The notes under the pieces were generated by a model, which was not told where the DNA came from, did no database searches, and saw only the letters and a program-made list of their open reading frames with translations. A program made the position numbers and the translations under genes. Shown one piece after another: positions 24,921 through 34,493 of a stretch of 45,339 bases of DNA. Within the stretch, counting starts at the first letter, position 1; each line of letters starts with the position of its first letter. Location: the NCBI GenBank assembly GCA_002399235.1, contig DHDH01000003.1, positions 7,184-52,522 of the forward strand, in the 5' to 3' direction. This stretch comes from Firmicutes bacterium UBA4881 (GTDB taxonomy: Bacteria > Bacillota > DTU065).

Positions 24921-27564
24921 TATAAAATAATTTGTGTATTTCACCTGCGAATAAAGGTAGGAGCCCTAATCCCAAAACAAGCAACCATTGGGTTATTGTA
25001 AGAGGAATTAATTCAAATGCTTTAGCGAATACAGGAATGTATATTACCGGAATTACTAGTACTAGAGAACCTATCAACGAATAGACCATATAGCGATTAG
25101 AGAAGAAGCCTTGTTTAATTAAGCTGATGTGCTCAGAACGAGAACTGAAAGCACGGAATAGTTCACCAGCTATGAGAGTGAGGAAAGCTAATGTTCTAGC
25201 GGTTTGTAATCCGCCAGCTTTAAGTCCTAGGCTAAAGGCGGTGAGTGTAGAAAAGGTAACGACTAAGGCCTGCACAACAATTGAGCGCCACATTTTTCTA
25301 TCGAGGAGTGGTTCTTGGGGATCACGTGGCTTATATTTCATGATGTCAGGCTCACCTGCTTCCACACCTAAAGCTAGGGCTGGGAAAGCGTCAGTGAGCA
25401 CATTGACCCACAATAGTTGAATTGGTAAAAGAGGGATTGGTAGCCCAATTAACATGGAGATGAAGATTACTAACACTTCGGCAAGATTACAGGAGAGAAG
25501 AAAGTATACAAATTTGCGGATATTTGAATAAATGATGCGTCCTTCTTTTACTGCCCCGACAATACTAGCAAAGTTATCATCCATTAAAACCATATCAGCA
25601 GTTTGCTTAGCAACATCAGTACCAGTGATACCCATAGAGATGCCGATATCAGCTTTCTTTAAGGCCATAGCATCGTTAACACCATCACCAGTCATAGCTA
25701 CAATATGTCCGTTTTGCTTTAGTGCGTTAACAATGCGAACTTTGTGTTCTGGGGAGACACGGGCATAAATGTTGATCTTTTCAACAGCACCCCTGAGATC
25801 TTCATCGCTTAAGGCCGAGAGTTCTTGGCCAGTTAAAACTTCATCATCTGTTGATGCTAAACCAATTAATTTACCTACCGCAAGTGCTGTTCTCGGATAG
25901 TCACCAGTGATCATTTTAGGCTTGATACCGGCAGCTTTACATTCTGCGATAGCTTGTTTAGCCTCTAATCTAGGTGGGTCAATCATACCCATTAATCCCA
26001 AGAAAATAAGTTCTGATTCATCCGTAGCCTTAAGTTTATTAGGAAGACTGTCTACTTCTTTATAAGCAAAAGCTAATACACGTAAGGCTTGATCTGCCAT
26101 TCGCTCATTTTCTTTAGCAATCTCATTTTTCTTAGCTTCACTAAGCGCGACTACCTGACCATCTAGAAGAATATAAGTACAAACTTTAATAATTTCGTCA
26201 GGAGCACCTTTGACAAAAAGTCGGTAGTTATTAGCAAAGCGATGAAGAGTGCTCATACGTTTACGTTCAGAATCAAAGGGAACCTCCAAAATTCGGGGGT
26301 AAGCTACATTGAGATCAGTTTTATAGAGTTTATTTTTAGCAGCTGCAACTATCAAACTGCCTTCAGTGGGGTCGCCAATTATTTGGTAGTTACCATCTTT
26401 TTCGGTTAGCTCAGAATCGTTACAAAGAGCACCAGCTGTAAGTAATTCGTTTAAACCTTGAATATCGCCAGAGATAGGTTCAAAATTGCCCAAAGGTTTA
26501 TAACCAGTGCCACTAACCTGTAGTTTACCGTTAGGGAGTACCATATTAACTACAGTCATTTGATTTTCTGTTAAAGTACCAGTTTTATCAGAGCAGATAA
26601 CTGTGGTTGTACCTAGGGTTTCTACAGCTAGTAGTCTGCGAATAATGGCATTCTTTTTACTCATTCTAGTCATGCCTAAGGCTAAAACAATGGTAACTAC
26701 TGCAGGTAGACCTTCGGGAATTGCAGCTACAGCTAAAGAGATAGCAGTCATGAAGAGTGCTAAGGGGCTGTCAGCTTTTTGTAAGAGACCTGTAACGAAT
26801 ACTAAAGCTGAGATGATTATAATACTAATACCCAGCTTTTTACCTAAACTGTCAAGCTTTTGCTGTAAGGGTGTGCTAGAGGTATCTAAAGAACTAATGG
26901 CATGAGCGATTTTACCAATTTCTGTATTCATACCAGTAGCGGTGACAACACCTATACCATGACCATAGGTGACCACTGTACTCATATAAGCCATATTGAC
27001 CCTGTCACCTAATTCCGTGTGGTTATCACCAATGAAAAGAGCATCTTTACCTGCTGCAATTGATTCACCTGTTAATGCAGATTCTTGAATTTCGAGATTG
27101 ACTGTTTCGATTAGACGCAGATCGGCAGGTACACTATCACCTGTTTCTAAAACTACAATATCTCCTGGTACTAGTTCCCTGGCATCAATTGATTCTCTTT
27201 TACTATTTCTAATAATCTTAGCTTTGGGTGCACTCATTTCTGCTAAAGCTTCGAGTGCTTTATCGGCTTTGTTTTCTTGAATGAGTCCAAAGATAGCATT
27301 AATCAAAACAATTGATAAGATGAGAATGGCGTCTAAACTCTCTCCCATGAAAGCAGAGATAATAGCAGAAGCAATTAGAATTAGAACTAGGAAATCACCA
27401 AATTGAGCGAGTAGCTTTTGTCCCAGCGAACGTCCTTTTTCTTTAGCTAGCTCATTGAACCCATATTTTTTAAGGCGATTAAGAGTCTCTTCTGCTTGCA
27501 GTCCTGTTTTGTCGGTACCTAGTTTTTGAAAAACATCTTCACTACTTTGGCGGTAAGCTTCCAT
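24907..27564 (-). CDS. P-type cation ATPase (Ca2+/Mn2+ type), riboswitch controlled
   Basis: 885 residues with a complete P2A layout: LTGESIAAGK in the A domain, M4 AIPEGLPAVV, phosphorylation site DKTGTLTENQ with Asp about 326, KGAPDEI, TGDGVNDAMALKKADIG, and M6 WVNVLTDAFPALALG. The P-E-G-L-P and N-x-x-T-D motifs are those of Ca2+ and Mn2+ pumps of the SERCA/SPCA group. AAAGGAG precedes the ATG. The yybP-ykoY leader directly upstream makes Mn2+ export the more likely duty, with Ca2+ possible. It differs in these motifs from the pump at 98-2620. Confidence 0.95.
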   Translation of the reverse strand: MEAYRQSSEDVFQKLGTDKTGLQAEETLNRLKKYGFNELAKEKGRSLGQKLLAQFGDFLVLILIASAIISAFMGESLDAILILSIVLINAIFGLIQENKADKALEALAEMSAPKAKIIRNSKRESIDARELVPGDIVVLETGDSVPADLRLIETVNLEIQESALTGESIAAGKDALFIGDNHTELGDRVNMAYMSTVVTYGHGIGVVTATGMNTEIGKIAHAISSLDTSSTPLQQKLDSLGKKLGISIIIISALVFVTGLLQKADSPLALFMTAISLAVAAIPEGLPAVVTIVLALGMTRMSKKNAIIRRLLAVETLGTTTVICSDKTGTLTENQMTVVNMVLPNGKLQVSGTGYKPLGNFEPISGDIQGLNELLTAGALCNDSELTEKDGNYQIIGDPTEGSLIVAAAKNKLYKTDLNVAYPRILEVPFDSERKRMSTLHRFANNYRLFVKGAPDEIIKVCTYILLDGQVVALSEAKKNEIAKENERMADQALRVLAFAYKEVDSLPNKLKATDESELIFLGLMGMIDPPRLEAKQAIAECKAAGIKPKMITGDYPRTALAVGKLIGLASTDDEVLTGQELSALSDEDLRGAVEKINIYARVSPEHKVRIVNALKQNGHIVAMTGDGVNDAMALKKADIGISMGITGTDVAKQTADMVLMDDNFASIVGAVKEGRIIYSNIRKFVYFLLSCNLAEVLVIFISMLIGLPIPLLPIQLLWVNVLTDAFPALALGVEAGEPDIMKYKPRDPQEPLLDRKMWRSIVVQALVVTFSTLTAFSLGLKAGGLQTARTLAFLTLIAGELFRAFSSRSEHISLIKQGFFSNRYMVYSLIGSLVLVIPVIYIPVFAKAFELIPLTITQWLLVLGLGLLPLFAGEIHKLFYRKAE

Positions 27565-27599
27565 TCAATAATCTCCTTTCCCCCACGAGGCCAAACAAA

Positions 27600-27633
27600 A
27601 ACAAAAAGGCAAGGCCTCTATTGAGGTCTTGCC
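27600..27633 (-). terminator. Riboswitch expression-platform terminator
   Basis: On the minus strand GGCAAGACCTC (27633-27623) pairs with GAGGCCTTGCC (27618-27608, one G-T pair), followed by TTTTTGTTTTTG. It shares bases with the aptamer end. Confidence 0.88.
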
Positions 27634-27727
27634 TTTATAAGCGAGGACCGGGCAAGTTAGCTTGCCGTATTGACGATCTTCGCACCTCTCTAATGGAGGC
27701 GGCTACTCCCCTCTAATTGTGGAGTGA
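27604..27727 (-). ncRNA. yybP-ykoY (manganese) riboswitch
   Basis: On the minus strand the leader contains GGGGAGTAGC, GTGCGAAGATCGTCAATACG, CCCGGTCCTCGC and GGCAAGACC in the right order: the conserved core of the yybP-ykoY aptamer, which binds Mn2+. Its 3' end (GGCAAGACCTC) is also the 5' arm of a terminator stem, so Mn2+ binding should prevent termination and turn on the ATPase. Confidence 0.93.
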
Positions 27728-27743
27728 GCAATTTGTTAAACTT

Positions 27744-27771
27744 ATCATAACACAACCGTGTGCTTTGACAA
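27744..27771 (-). promoter_or_regulatory. Promoter of the riboswitch-ATPase transcript
   Basis: On the minus strand TTGTCA (27771-27766), a 16-base spacer and TATGAT (27749-27744) lie just before the riboswitch. Confidence 0.6.
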
Positions 27772-27866
27772 GACTAACAGCAGCCGATTAGACCTTCTAA
27801 AGGTTATTTTTGCCCTTAAATCCCGGAAAATTTCCGGTTATTGTTGAGCTAATTTCCTTTATTTTC

Positions 27867-28721
27867 TTAAACCTCGTTTTCTTTATTGAGGAAAGCATAA
27901 TCAGCAGGATTATGAGGCTTTAAGACTACAGGGTCATCATCTGGGTTAGGGATAGCTGCTTGGTAGGCAGGGCGGTTGGATTTGTAGATAATGCCAATTG
28001 GAATTTTATCGCCAAACTCATTAGCTTTTTCAAAAGCTAGGGTTTTATTTGTTGGATCATAATCATCTGGTAGATAGTAGACTCTTTCTTTATACCATTG
28101 GAAAGTGTTTACTTTATTGAAAGTAACACAAGGTTGCAAAACGTCAATTAAAGCAAAACCTGGGTAATTAGTTGCTGCTTTAATCATGGTTTTTAGGTGT
28201 TCTTTATCACCAGAAAATGATCTAGCTACAAAGCCAATATCCAAAGAAACAGCAAAGGGTAGAGGATTAAAGTTTGGCATACGAGTTCCCTCGGGAGTAA
28301 TGCCACCTTTTGATCCTATCTGGCTAGTTGGGGAAGCCTGCCCCTTGGTAAGACCGAAGACTTGGTTGTCATGAACCAGATAAGTTAGATCAACATTGCG
28401 CCTTACAGCATGTAGCAAATGGTTACCACCTTCAGCATACCCATCACCATCGCCACCAAAGACAAAGACTTTAAGTGCCGGGTTAGCAAGTTTAATGGCT
28501 TGCGCAGCTGGCAAAGAACGTCCGTGCAAACCAGTAAACGAATTACCAGATATATATATAGGTAACTTGGCTGCCTGCCCCACACCAGAGACTAGCATCA
28601 CTTGATGAGGGGCCAAGCCCATTTCTACTAAGGCTTCTTTTACGGCTTGTCGTATACCAAAGTTGCCACAACCAGGACACCAAGCGGTTTCCTTTAACAC
28701 ATAATCATTTAAAGTTACCAT
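27867..28721 (-). CDS. korB: 2-oxoacid:ferredoxin oxidoreductase, beta subunit
   Basis: 284 residues. The thiamine diphosphate site is FGGDGDGYAEGGNHLLHAVR (about 87-106, G-D-G-x...N) and the cluster cysteines include WCPGCGN near the N-terminus. Partner of KorA; together they decarboxylate a 2-oxo acid (often 2-oxoglutarate) to the acyl-CoA and reduce ferredoxin, or run in reverse. The start overlaps the korA end, with GGAGGGG upstream. The two-subunit form with gamma-alpha fusion is typical of the 2-oxoglutarate group, but substrate choice is not settled by sequence. Confidence 0.93.
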   Translation of the reverse strand: MVTLNDYVLKETAWCPGCGNFGIRQAVKEALVEMGLAPHQVMLVSGVGQAAKLPIYISGNSFTGLHGRSLPAAQAIKLANPALKVFVFGGDGDGYAEGGNHLLHAVRRNVDLTYLVHDNQVFGLTKGQASPTSQIGSKGGITPEGTRMPNFNPLPFAVSLDIGFVARSFSGDKEHLKTMIKAATNYPGFALIDVLQPCVTFNKVNTFQWYKERVYYLPDDYDPTNKTLAFEKANEFGDKIPIGIIYKSNRPAYQAAIPNPDDDPVVLKPHNPADYAFLNKENEV

Positions 28722-30442
28722 GGCTGATCCCCTCCTTTATTAACTTTATCAACAATGTATTCTGCAGTAAGTGGTCTACCGTCATAGCGCAGTATATAGC
28801 CAGTCATACCAACACCAGTTTCTGCTTTAATTAATCTCGCAAACTGAGCGGTAGCATTACCTTCAACAGAAATACGCCCTTTGCAACCAATAATGGAATT
28901 AATTACTACTTCGGGACTTAGGGGATAAACATCAACAAAATGGATCATTTTGGTACTACGTCCATTTATATTTAATATGTCAACAGCTTCTTTTGTAGCG
29001 CCGTAGCTAGAACCCCAAGAAATAAGAGCTATTGAAGCATCTTCTGGTCCATAAATTATTGGCTTTTTAGTAGTTTCTCTCAGAGCAATAAACTTTCTTA
29101 ACCTTTTTTCATGTTGTTCTAAGCGAGTAGGAGCATCCTCAATGAAACCACCCATTTCGTCATGTTCATCACCCGCTGTTTTGACAATGGCTTTGCTGGT
29201 TCCGGGGAATGCTCGGGGCGAAATACCATCATCAGTAAGAAGATGCCGCTTATAGTTGGCACCTAAACTGTCGCCATCTTCTTTCGACAAGAGTTTTCCT
29301 CTCTCTATCTCAACATTGTTAAAGTTAAAAGGGACTGTAGTCTTGAGCGAATCGGCAAGATACTGATCGCCTAAGACAATAACAGGGATCTGGTATTGTT
29401 CGGCAATATTAAAAGCCCGTACCATACTATTAAAAGCTTCTTCTGGAGAATGAGGTGCGATTATATACCTTGGGAACTCTCCTTGATGGGCGTGGACTGC
29501 AAAGAGTAGGTCAGCTTGTTCTGTTCTGGTAGGTAGCCCTGTAGCTGGTCCTGGTCTTTGCATATTAACAATGACTAAAGGGGTTTCTGTAATTCCGGCT
29601 AAACCAAGTCCTTCTACCATTAAGGAAAAGCCTCCACCTGAAGTAGGAACCAAAGCTCTAGCTCCAGCATTGGCAGCTCCAATACCCATAATAACTGCGG
29701 AGATCTCATCTTCAACTTGTTCCACTATAATATTGCAAGAAGCTTCATGTGAGGCCATATATTCTGTTAGCCCTGTAGACGGTGTCATGGGGTAGGCACT
29801 TACAAATTTGCAACCAGCAGCAATAGAACCCATACCCATTGCTGTAGCACCGTCAACAACTAAACGTTTTTCTTTTATAGATGCTTTATGGAATGAGATA
29901 TCAAAGTTATTAGGTTTATGTTCTTTAGCATAATTATATCCAGCCAAAGCAGCCTTCTGATTATTGCTAACAATCTCTTGACCTTTGTGAAGCCAGGTCT
30001 CTTCTAAAAGAGTCTGGACATCAGAAAAATCACCATCTAAAAGCCCCCAAACAGCACCGAGAGCCACCGAACTACTCATAACTTTATGCCCGCCATGTTC
30101 TAAGGCTAATTGATTTAGAGGCACAAAAAAGATTTTTTCTGAATCAGTTTTGACATCTGAAGGGTCGCAAATTATTAACCCTTTCTGATCCAATTCGTTT
30201 TGGTGGGTTAAAACGGATTCTTGATCAAGTGCAACAATTATATGGCAGTCTTCGTTAGTAGCAAAGATTTCTTTTTCAGAGAAGCGAATGCGGAAAAAGT
30301 TGTGTCCACCTCTAATACGGGACATATAGTCTTGGCTAGCGAAAACATGGAACCCAGCTTTAGCTCCAGCACGAACCAATGCCATTCCAACAGATTTTAG
30401 ACCTTGACCAGCTGAGCCACCTACGACAATTGTAAGATCCAT
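28715..30442 (-). CDS. korA: 2-oxoacid:ferredoxin oxidoreductase, fused gamma-alpha subunit
   Basis: 575 residues. The gamma domain is at 1-180 (VVGGSAGQGLKSVGMALVRA; YMSRIRGGHNFFRIR) and the alpha pyrimidine-binding domain from about 190 (DGATAMGMGSIAAGCKFVSA, then YPMTPSTGL). It binds thiamine diphosphate at the interface with KorB and takes CoA. korB overlaps its stop by 7 bases, so the two are coupled. AAAGGAAT precedes the ATG. A GntR-type regulator gene lies upstream on the same strand, 111 bases away, but shared control is not evident. Confidence 0.93.
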   Translation of the reverse strand: MDLTIVVGGSAGQGLKSVGMALVRAGAKAGFHVFASQDYMSRIRGGHNFFRIRFSEKEIFATNEDCHIIVALDQESVLTHQNELDQKGLIICDPSDVKTDSEKIFFVPLNQLALEHGGHKVMSSSVALGAVWGLLDGDFSDVQTLLEETWLHKGQEIVSNNQKAALAGYNYAKEHKPNNFDISFHKASIKEKRLVVDGATAMGMGSIAAGCKFVSAYPMTPSTGLTEYMASHEASCNIIVEQVEDEISAVIMGIGAANAGARALVPTSGGGFSLMVEGLGLAGITETPLVIVNMQRPGPATGLPTRTEQADLLFAVHAHQGEFPRYIIAPHSPEEAFNSMVRAFNIAEQYQIPVIVLGDQYLADSLKTTVPFNFNNVEIERGKLLSKEDGDSLGANYKRHLLTDDGISPRAFPGTSKAIVKTAGDEHDEMGGFIEDAPTRLEQHEKRLRKFIALRETTKKPIIYGPEDASIALISWGSSYGATKEAVDILNINGRSTKMIHFVDVYPLSPEVVINSIIGCKGRISVEGNATAQFARLIKAETGVGMTGYILRYDGRPLTAEYIVDKVNKGGDQPW

Positions 30443-30553
30443 TTTTCACATTCCTTTCAGGGGGAAGTCAGCTCTTAAAAGGAATTACCCCATCCAAAGA
30501 GATAATAAACCCAATTTAGATGTAAGTAGAAGCATTATTGGCTATGTTTAAAG

Positions 30554-31651
30554 TTATATGTTTGGTGCTGTAGTAGTGTTACCAATAATTAGTGGTGCGG
30601 GTACAACGACTTTTCCTAAAGGCAAACTATTATTTATTGCCATAACAATCTGTTCAGCAACAATCTTGCCTAATAGCTCTGGATCTTGTCTGGCAGTGGT
30701 TAGACGCATATTATAATATTTTAATTCTAAGTCATCAAAACCAGTTACCGATAGTTCACTAGGTATTTCAATACCTACACTCATAGCTTTTTCAATTACT
30801 TTAATAGCATTTATATCATCTTTGCAGACTACAGCAGTGGGATGCTCTGTTTCTGAAAGGAGTAAAAGCAATTTTTGGAGATTTTCTTCGCCTTCAGGGA
30901 AAATCCAATTATAATTAATAGGCAAGCCATTTTTAGCTATAGTGTAGAGAAAACCCTGTAACCTATCTTCAGCACTTGTTGGCGCATCATGAGGTGTACC
31001 AACAAAAGCAATATATTTGTGTCCTAAGGAGATTAAGTGCTGAACAACATTTGTTATACTTCCATAATTGTCTGTAATTACATAACCTGTATCCAAACCT
31101 TTAATAGTCTTATCAAAAAGTAGTAATGGATATCCATCAGAGACAAGTTTAAAGGCTGTATGATTTGGAGATCGATACGGCTCATCTTCTGGCATCCAAA
31201 TAATTCCAGCATTATCTACAGCAAGGTTTTCTAATAATCTATTTTCGTTATTTAAACTGTAACCAGATTGAGCTAAAACTAGATTGAAGTTATTATCTTG
31301 TAAATAAGTCCCAACTTTGCTTACAACAGAAGCAGCTATGTTATTGATATATTCTTGCATAAGATCAGGTAAGAGAAAGGCGATACTTTTTTTAATTTTC
31401 TGGTTTTGGAACTGTTTAGGGCGGTTTGCAAGAACAAAAGTGCCTTTACCTTGTTGTTTACTAACAAGTCCTTCTTGTACTAATGACTCAATCGCTTGCC
31501 TTACTGTGGTACGACTGACATCGTAATGAGTTACTATCTCATCCTCACCAGGCAATTTACTGCCAACAGGAAGAGCACCACTGATAATTTTTTGCTTAAT
31601 AATTGTAAACAATTGCTGATATAAAGGAATTGGACTTTTCCTATCAATCAT
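30554..31651 (-). CDS. GntR-LacI hybrid transcriptional regulator (AraR-like)
   Basis: 365 residues. An N-terminal GntR winged helix (PLYQQLFTIIKQKIISGALP; YDVSRTTVRQAIESLVQEGL at about 48-67) is joined to a LacI/periplasmic-binding-protein effector domain (about 75-365; ITNVVQHLISLGHKYIAFVG and VTGFDDLELKYY). This is the AraR architecture, which senses sugars. No sugar operon adjoins; the neighbours are korA and a nucleoside kinase, so the target is probably elsewhere. ATG start with GGGGGT upstream. Confidence 0.9.
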   Translation of the reverse strand: MIDRKSPIPLYQQLFTIIKQKIISGALPVGSKLPGEDEIVTHYDVSRTTVRQAIESLVQEGLVSKQQGKGTFVLANRPKQFQNQKIKKSIAFLLPDLMQEYINNIAASVVSKVGTYLQDNNFNLVLAQSGYSLNNENRLLENLAVDNAGIIWMPEDEPYRSPNHTAFKLVSDGYPLLLFDKTIKGLDTGYVITDNYGSITNVVQHLISLGHKYIAFVGTPHDAPTSAEDRLQGFLYTIAKNGLPINYNWIFPEGEENLQKLLLLLSETEHPTAVVCKDDINAIKVIEKAMSVGIEIPSELSVTGFDDLELKYYNMRLTTARQDPELLGKIVAEQIVMAINNSLPLGKVVVPAPLIIGNTTTAPNI

Positions 31652-31982
31652 TTATGTTACCCCCATGCAAAATTTTAACGTATACTTTAATTACAAGTTT
31701 CTTTTTTTACCAATATACTTCCTGCTAAATACAATAAAGTCAAGCAAATAACAAACTCTCAGAACTCTAAACATATATTAAACGCAATTCTAAATCTGGT
31801 GTGATTCACTTAGGTGCCAATTTATTGATAAAGGGTAATGTGTTAGTTTGCATTTGTCAAACAATTTATGTATTGTTAGGTATATAAGCTTAATAAGGTG
31901 TAAAGTATGGTAAGAGCAAGCATGTATTAAGTCCTTTAGCTAGGACAAAAGTAATTGAAAAAATTGAAGGAGGCTACGTATA
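31652..31982. other. Divergent intergenic region
   Basis: About 330 A+T-rich bases between the GntR-LacI regulator and the nucleoside kinase gene. It must hold both promoters, but I cannot pick out a well-spaced pair or a convincing operator; no coding frame is seen. Confidence 0.5.
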
Positions 31983-33605
31983 ATGCATATAACACTTGAT
32001 GGTAAAAAAATCGAGGTAGCTCCCAAAACAAAAGTGCTTGATTTAATTAACGATGGTACGCTAGCTTGTAAAGTGAATAACCATTTAGAAGAACTAACTT
32101 ACGAAATTAATTCCGAAGTTGAAATTAAAACTATAAATCTTTCTTCAGTATTAGGACAACGTATCTTCGAGAGAAGTTTAGTATTTGTATTAGTGCGTGC
32201 AGTAAGAGAGTTGTATCCCTCAGCGAGAGTTGTGGTTCAGCATTCTTTGTCTAATGGTATTTTTGTTGAATTAAAAGATATAGGCCAAGCGATTTCGCCT
32301 GTAATGGCCAAAATTATTTCTGCTAGAATGCAAGAGATAATTGAGTCGAAAGAACCTTTTGAAAAAGAGATTGTTCGGAAATATGAAGCTGAGAAGCTTT
32401 TCTTAGATGATGGCCAGTTAGATAAAGTTGAACTACTCAGGCAGAGACCGGAAGAATATGTAGCGGTATATAGTTTAGGCTGGTACAAAGACTATTCTCA
32501 TTTACCAGTTGTACCTCATGCCGGTCTTTTACAACCATTTGCACTTAAATTCTATTTGCCGGGCTTTATTCTCCAAATGCCAACATATAAAAACCCTAAT
32601 AAAATTGCTCCTTATAAAGAACAACAAAAATTAGCTCAAGTATTTTGCGAAGAAGAAGAACAAGCAGAAATATTAGGCGTAAATGATGTTCCTTCTTTAA
32701 ATAGGAAAATTATAACAGATGCCAAACGACTTATATTGATCTCTGAAGCTATTCAATCTCGTAAATTTACTGAAATAACTCAGCAAATTGTGGCTAACCC
32801 TGAGAAGAGACTTATCTTGATTGCAGGACCTTCATCTTCAGGGAAAACCACTTTTGCTCAGAGGCTATCTATTCAATTAGAATCGCTAGGCTATAAACCA
32901 ATATCTATTTCTTTAGATGATTACTTTGTCAATCGTGATAAAACTCCACTTGATGAAGAAGGCCAGCCAGACTTCGAAAATATTAACGCTATAGAACTGG
33001 ATCTTTTTAATGACCAGCTAGCTCGCCTTATGCAGGGAGAAACGGTTGAAGTTCCTCTATATAATTTTAAACTGGGCAAACGAGAAGAAAAAGGTCGCTT
33101 AATAAAAGTTGAGCCTAACCAACCGATTATTATCGAAGGCATTCATGGTCTTAATGAGGAGTTAACTCCAGCTATACCAAAGGGTCGTAAATTTAAAATT
33201 TATGTTAGCGCCCTGACACAGCTAAACATCGATGACCATAATAGAATCCCTACAACTGATGCTAGGTTAATTAGAAGAATGGTTCGTGATTACCAATTCC
33301 GCGGTCATGATGCTTTGCGTACCTTACAGTTCTGGCCTAAAGTAAGACAAGGTGAAGAAAAATATATCTTCCCCTTCCAAGAAGAAGCTGACATAATGTT
33401 TAACTCAGCTCTTCCTTATGAACTAACTGTTCTAAAGAAATATGCCGAGCCTATTTTAGCTAAGGTCCCAGACACAGAAGATGAATACACAGAAGCGCAA
33501 AGATTGCTAAAGTTCTTACAATATTTTGTTGATTTGCCAGTAGAAACTATACCATATGATAGTATTCTTAGAGAGTTTATCGGTGGTAGCGTCTTCTACT
33601 CCTAA
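31983..33605 (+). CDS. TGS-domain nucleoside (uridine) kinase
   Basis: 540 residues with three parts: a TGS domain (1-60), a region like the second additional domain of threonyl-tRNA synthetase (about 60-220), and a phosphoribulokinase/uridine kinase domain with P-loop GPSSSGKTTFA (about 281-291), ISLDDYFVNRDKTPLDE, and IIEGIHGLN as lid/Walker B. This fused kinase is common in clostridia and Thermotoga relatives; it probably phosphorylates uridine or another nucleoside. AAGGAGG precedes the ATG. Confidence 0.9.
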   Translation: MHITLDGKKIEVAPKTKVLDLINDGTLACKVNNHLEELTYEINSEVEIKTINLSSVLGQRIFERSLVFVLVRAVRELYPSARVVVQHSLSNGIFVELKDIGQAISPVMAKIISARMQEIIESKEPFEKEIVRKYEAEKLFLDDGQLDKVELLRQRPEEYVAVYSLGWYKDYSHLPVVPHAGLLQPFALKFYLPGFILQMPTYKNPNKIAPYKEQQKLAQVFCEEEEQAEILGVNDVPSLNRKIITDAKRLILISEAIQSRKFTEITQQIVANPEKRLILIAGPSSSGKTTFAQRLSIQLESLGYKPISISLDDYFVNRDKTPLDEEGQPDFENINAIELDLFNDQLARLMQGETVEVPLYNFKLGKREEKGRLIKVEPNQPIIIEGIHGLNEELTPAIPKGRKFKIYVSALTQLNIDDHNRIPTTDARLIRRMVRDYQFRGHDALRTLQFWPKVRQGEEKYIFPFQEEADIMFNSALPYELTVLKKYAEPILAKVPDTEDEYTEAQRLLKFLQYFVDLPVETIPYDSILREFIGGSVFYS

Positions 33606-33616
33606 TCAAGAGGGTT

Positions 33617-33680
33617 CTGACTATCGGGCGTGGAATACCTGCTAAGAAATGCCCACATCAGCAAAGAATTCTATAGTCAG
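33617..33680 (+). other. Nested inverted repeat before the Nif3 gene
   Basis: CTGACTAT (33617-33624) pairs with ATAGTCAG (33673-33680), with GGGC (33626-33629) and GCCC (33651-33654) inside. No T run follows, so it is more likely a structured leader of the Nif3 operon than a terminator. Confidence 0.4.
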
Positions 33681-33711
33681 GCTATGCTGTGTTGGAGAGG
33701 AGAGAGTCTAA

Positions 33712-34482
33712 GTGAAGGCGAGCGAAGTAGGTCAATTTTTTCGAGATCTCACACCAGAGGTCTATACTAGAGAAACCTGTGATGGTTTCAAATACGGTGA
33801 TCAGAACAAAGAAGTAAAAAAAGTTGCTGTTACCTGGATGGCAACCATGGGTGTGTTGAGAGAAGCAGTACGCAGGGGCTGCGACATGATAATTACACAT
33901 GAACCAACGTTCTACAACCATTGGGATAAAACCGATGATCTTACTAATGATCCTGCCTATCTAGTAAAAAAAGAGTTTCTCGAAGATAACAATCTTGTGG
34001 TTTATAGAGTTCATGATGGTTGGGACTTTTACCCAGAGTATGGAATTTTAGATAGCCTCGCCAAAGAACTTGACTTTAAAAGAATAGCAGGTGAGACTCG
34101 TTGGATCAGAGTCTATGTCATACCAACAATTAACCTCGAAAAACTGTCGAGAAAAGTAAAAGACAAGTTAGGGATTAAGGGTATCCGTTATGTAGGTGAC
34201 CCTGATCAAGAAGTTACTCGTGTAGGTATAGGTGTTGGTTCCTTAGGTGGATTGGATAACCTCATGGAAGCAATGCAGTTTGGCGCTGACTGTTTGATCT
34301 GTGGTGAGACCGTGGAGTGGTGGACAGCTCGTTATGCTGAAGATGCCAACATCGGTCTGATGCCAATAGGCCATTCTAATAGTGAAAATCCTGGTATGAA
34401 AGGAATGGCAAATTTTCTTAATGGCAGACTACCACTAGAAATTGAATATATTTATACCCCCGATCCATTTGTGTATCGCTAG
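33712..34482 (+). CDS. Nif3-like dinuclear metal-centre protein
   Basis: 256 residues of the NIF3/YqfO family, a hexameric protein with two metals per subunit. The N-terminal ligand motif is IITHEPTFYNHW (about 62-73) and the C-terminal one is GHSNSENPG (H and E). Between them sits VGIGVGSLGGLDNLM. The GTG start has GAGGAGAG upstream. It is followed after 11 bases by a SIS-domain protein and then a radical SAM protein with overlapping codons, so one operon. The family's biochemical role is uncertain (reported links to GTP cyclohydrolase-like chemistry). Confidence 0.9.
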   Translation: MKASEVGQFFRDLTPEVYTRETCDGFKYGDQNKEVKKVAVTWMATMGVLREAVRRGCDMIITHEPTFYNHWDKTDDLTNDPAYLVKKEFLEDNNLVVYRVHDGWDFYPEYGILDSLAKELDFKRIAGETRWIRVYVIPTINLEKLSRKVKDKLGIKGIRYVGDPDQEVTRVGIGVGSLGGLDNLMEAMQFGADCLICGETVEWWTARYAEDANIGLMPIGHSNSENPGMKGMANFLNGRLPLEIEYIYTPDPFVYR

Positions 34483-34493
34483 GAGGATGCTTT

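Noticed and set aside
27826..27840. Short hairpin CCGGAAATTTTCCGG after korB
   Set aside because: The stem is small and no T run follows on the minus strand, so it is not called a terminator.
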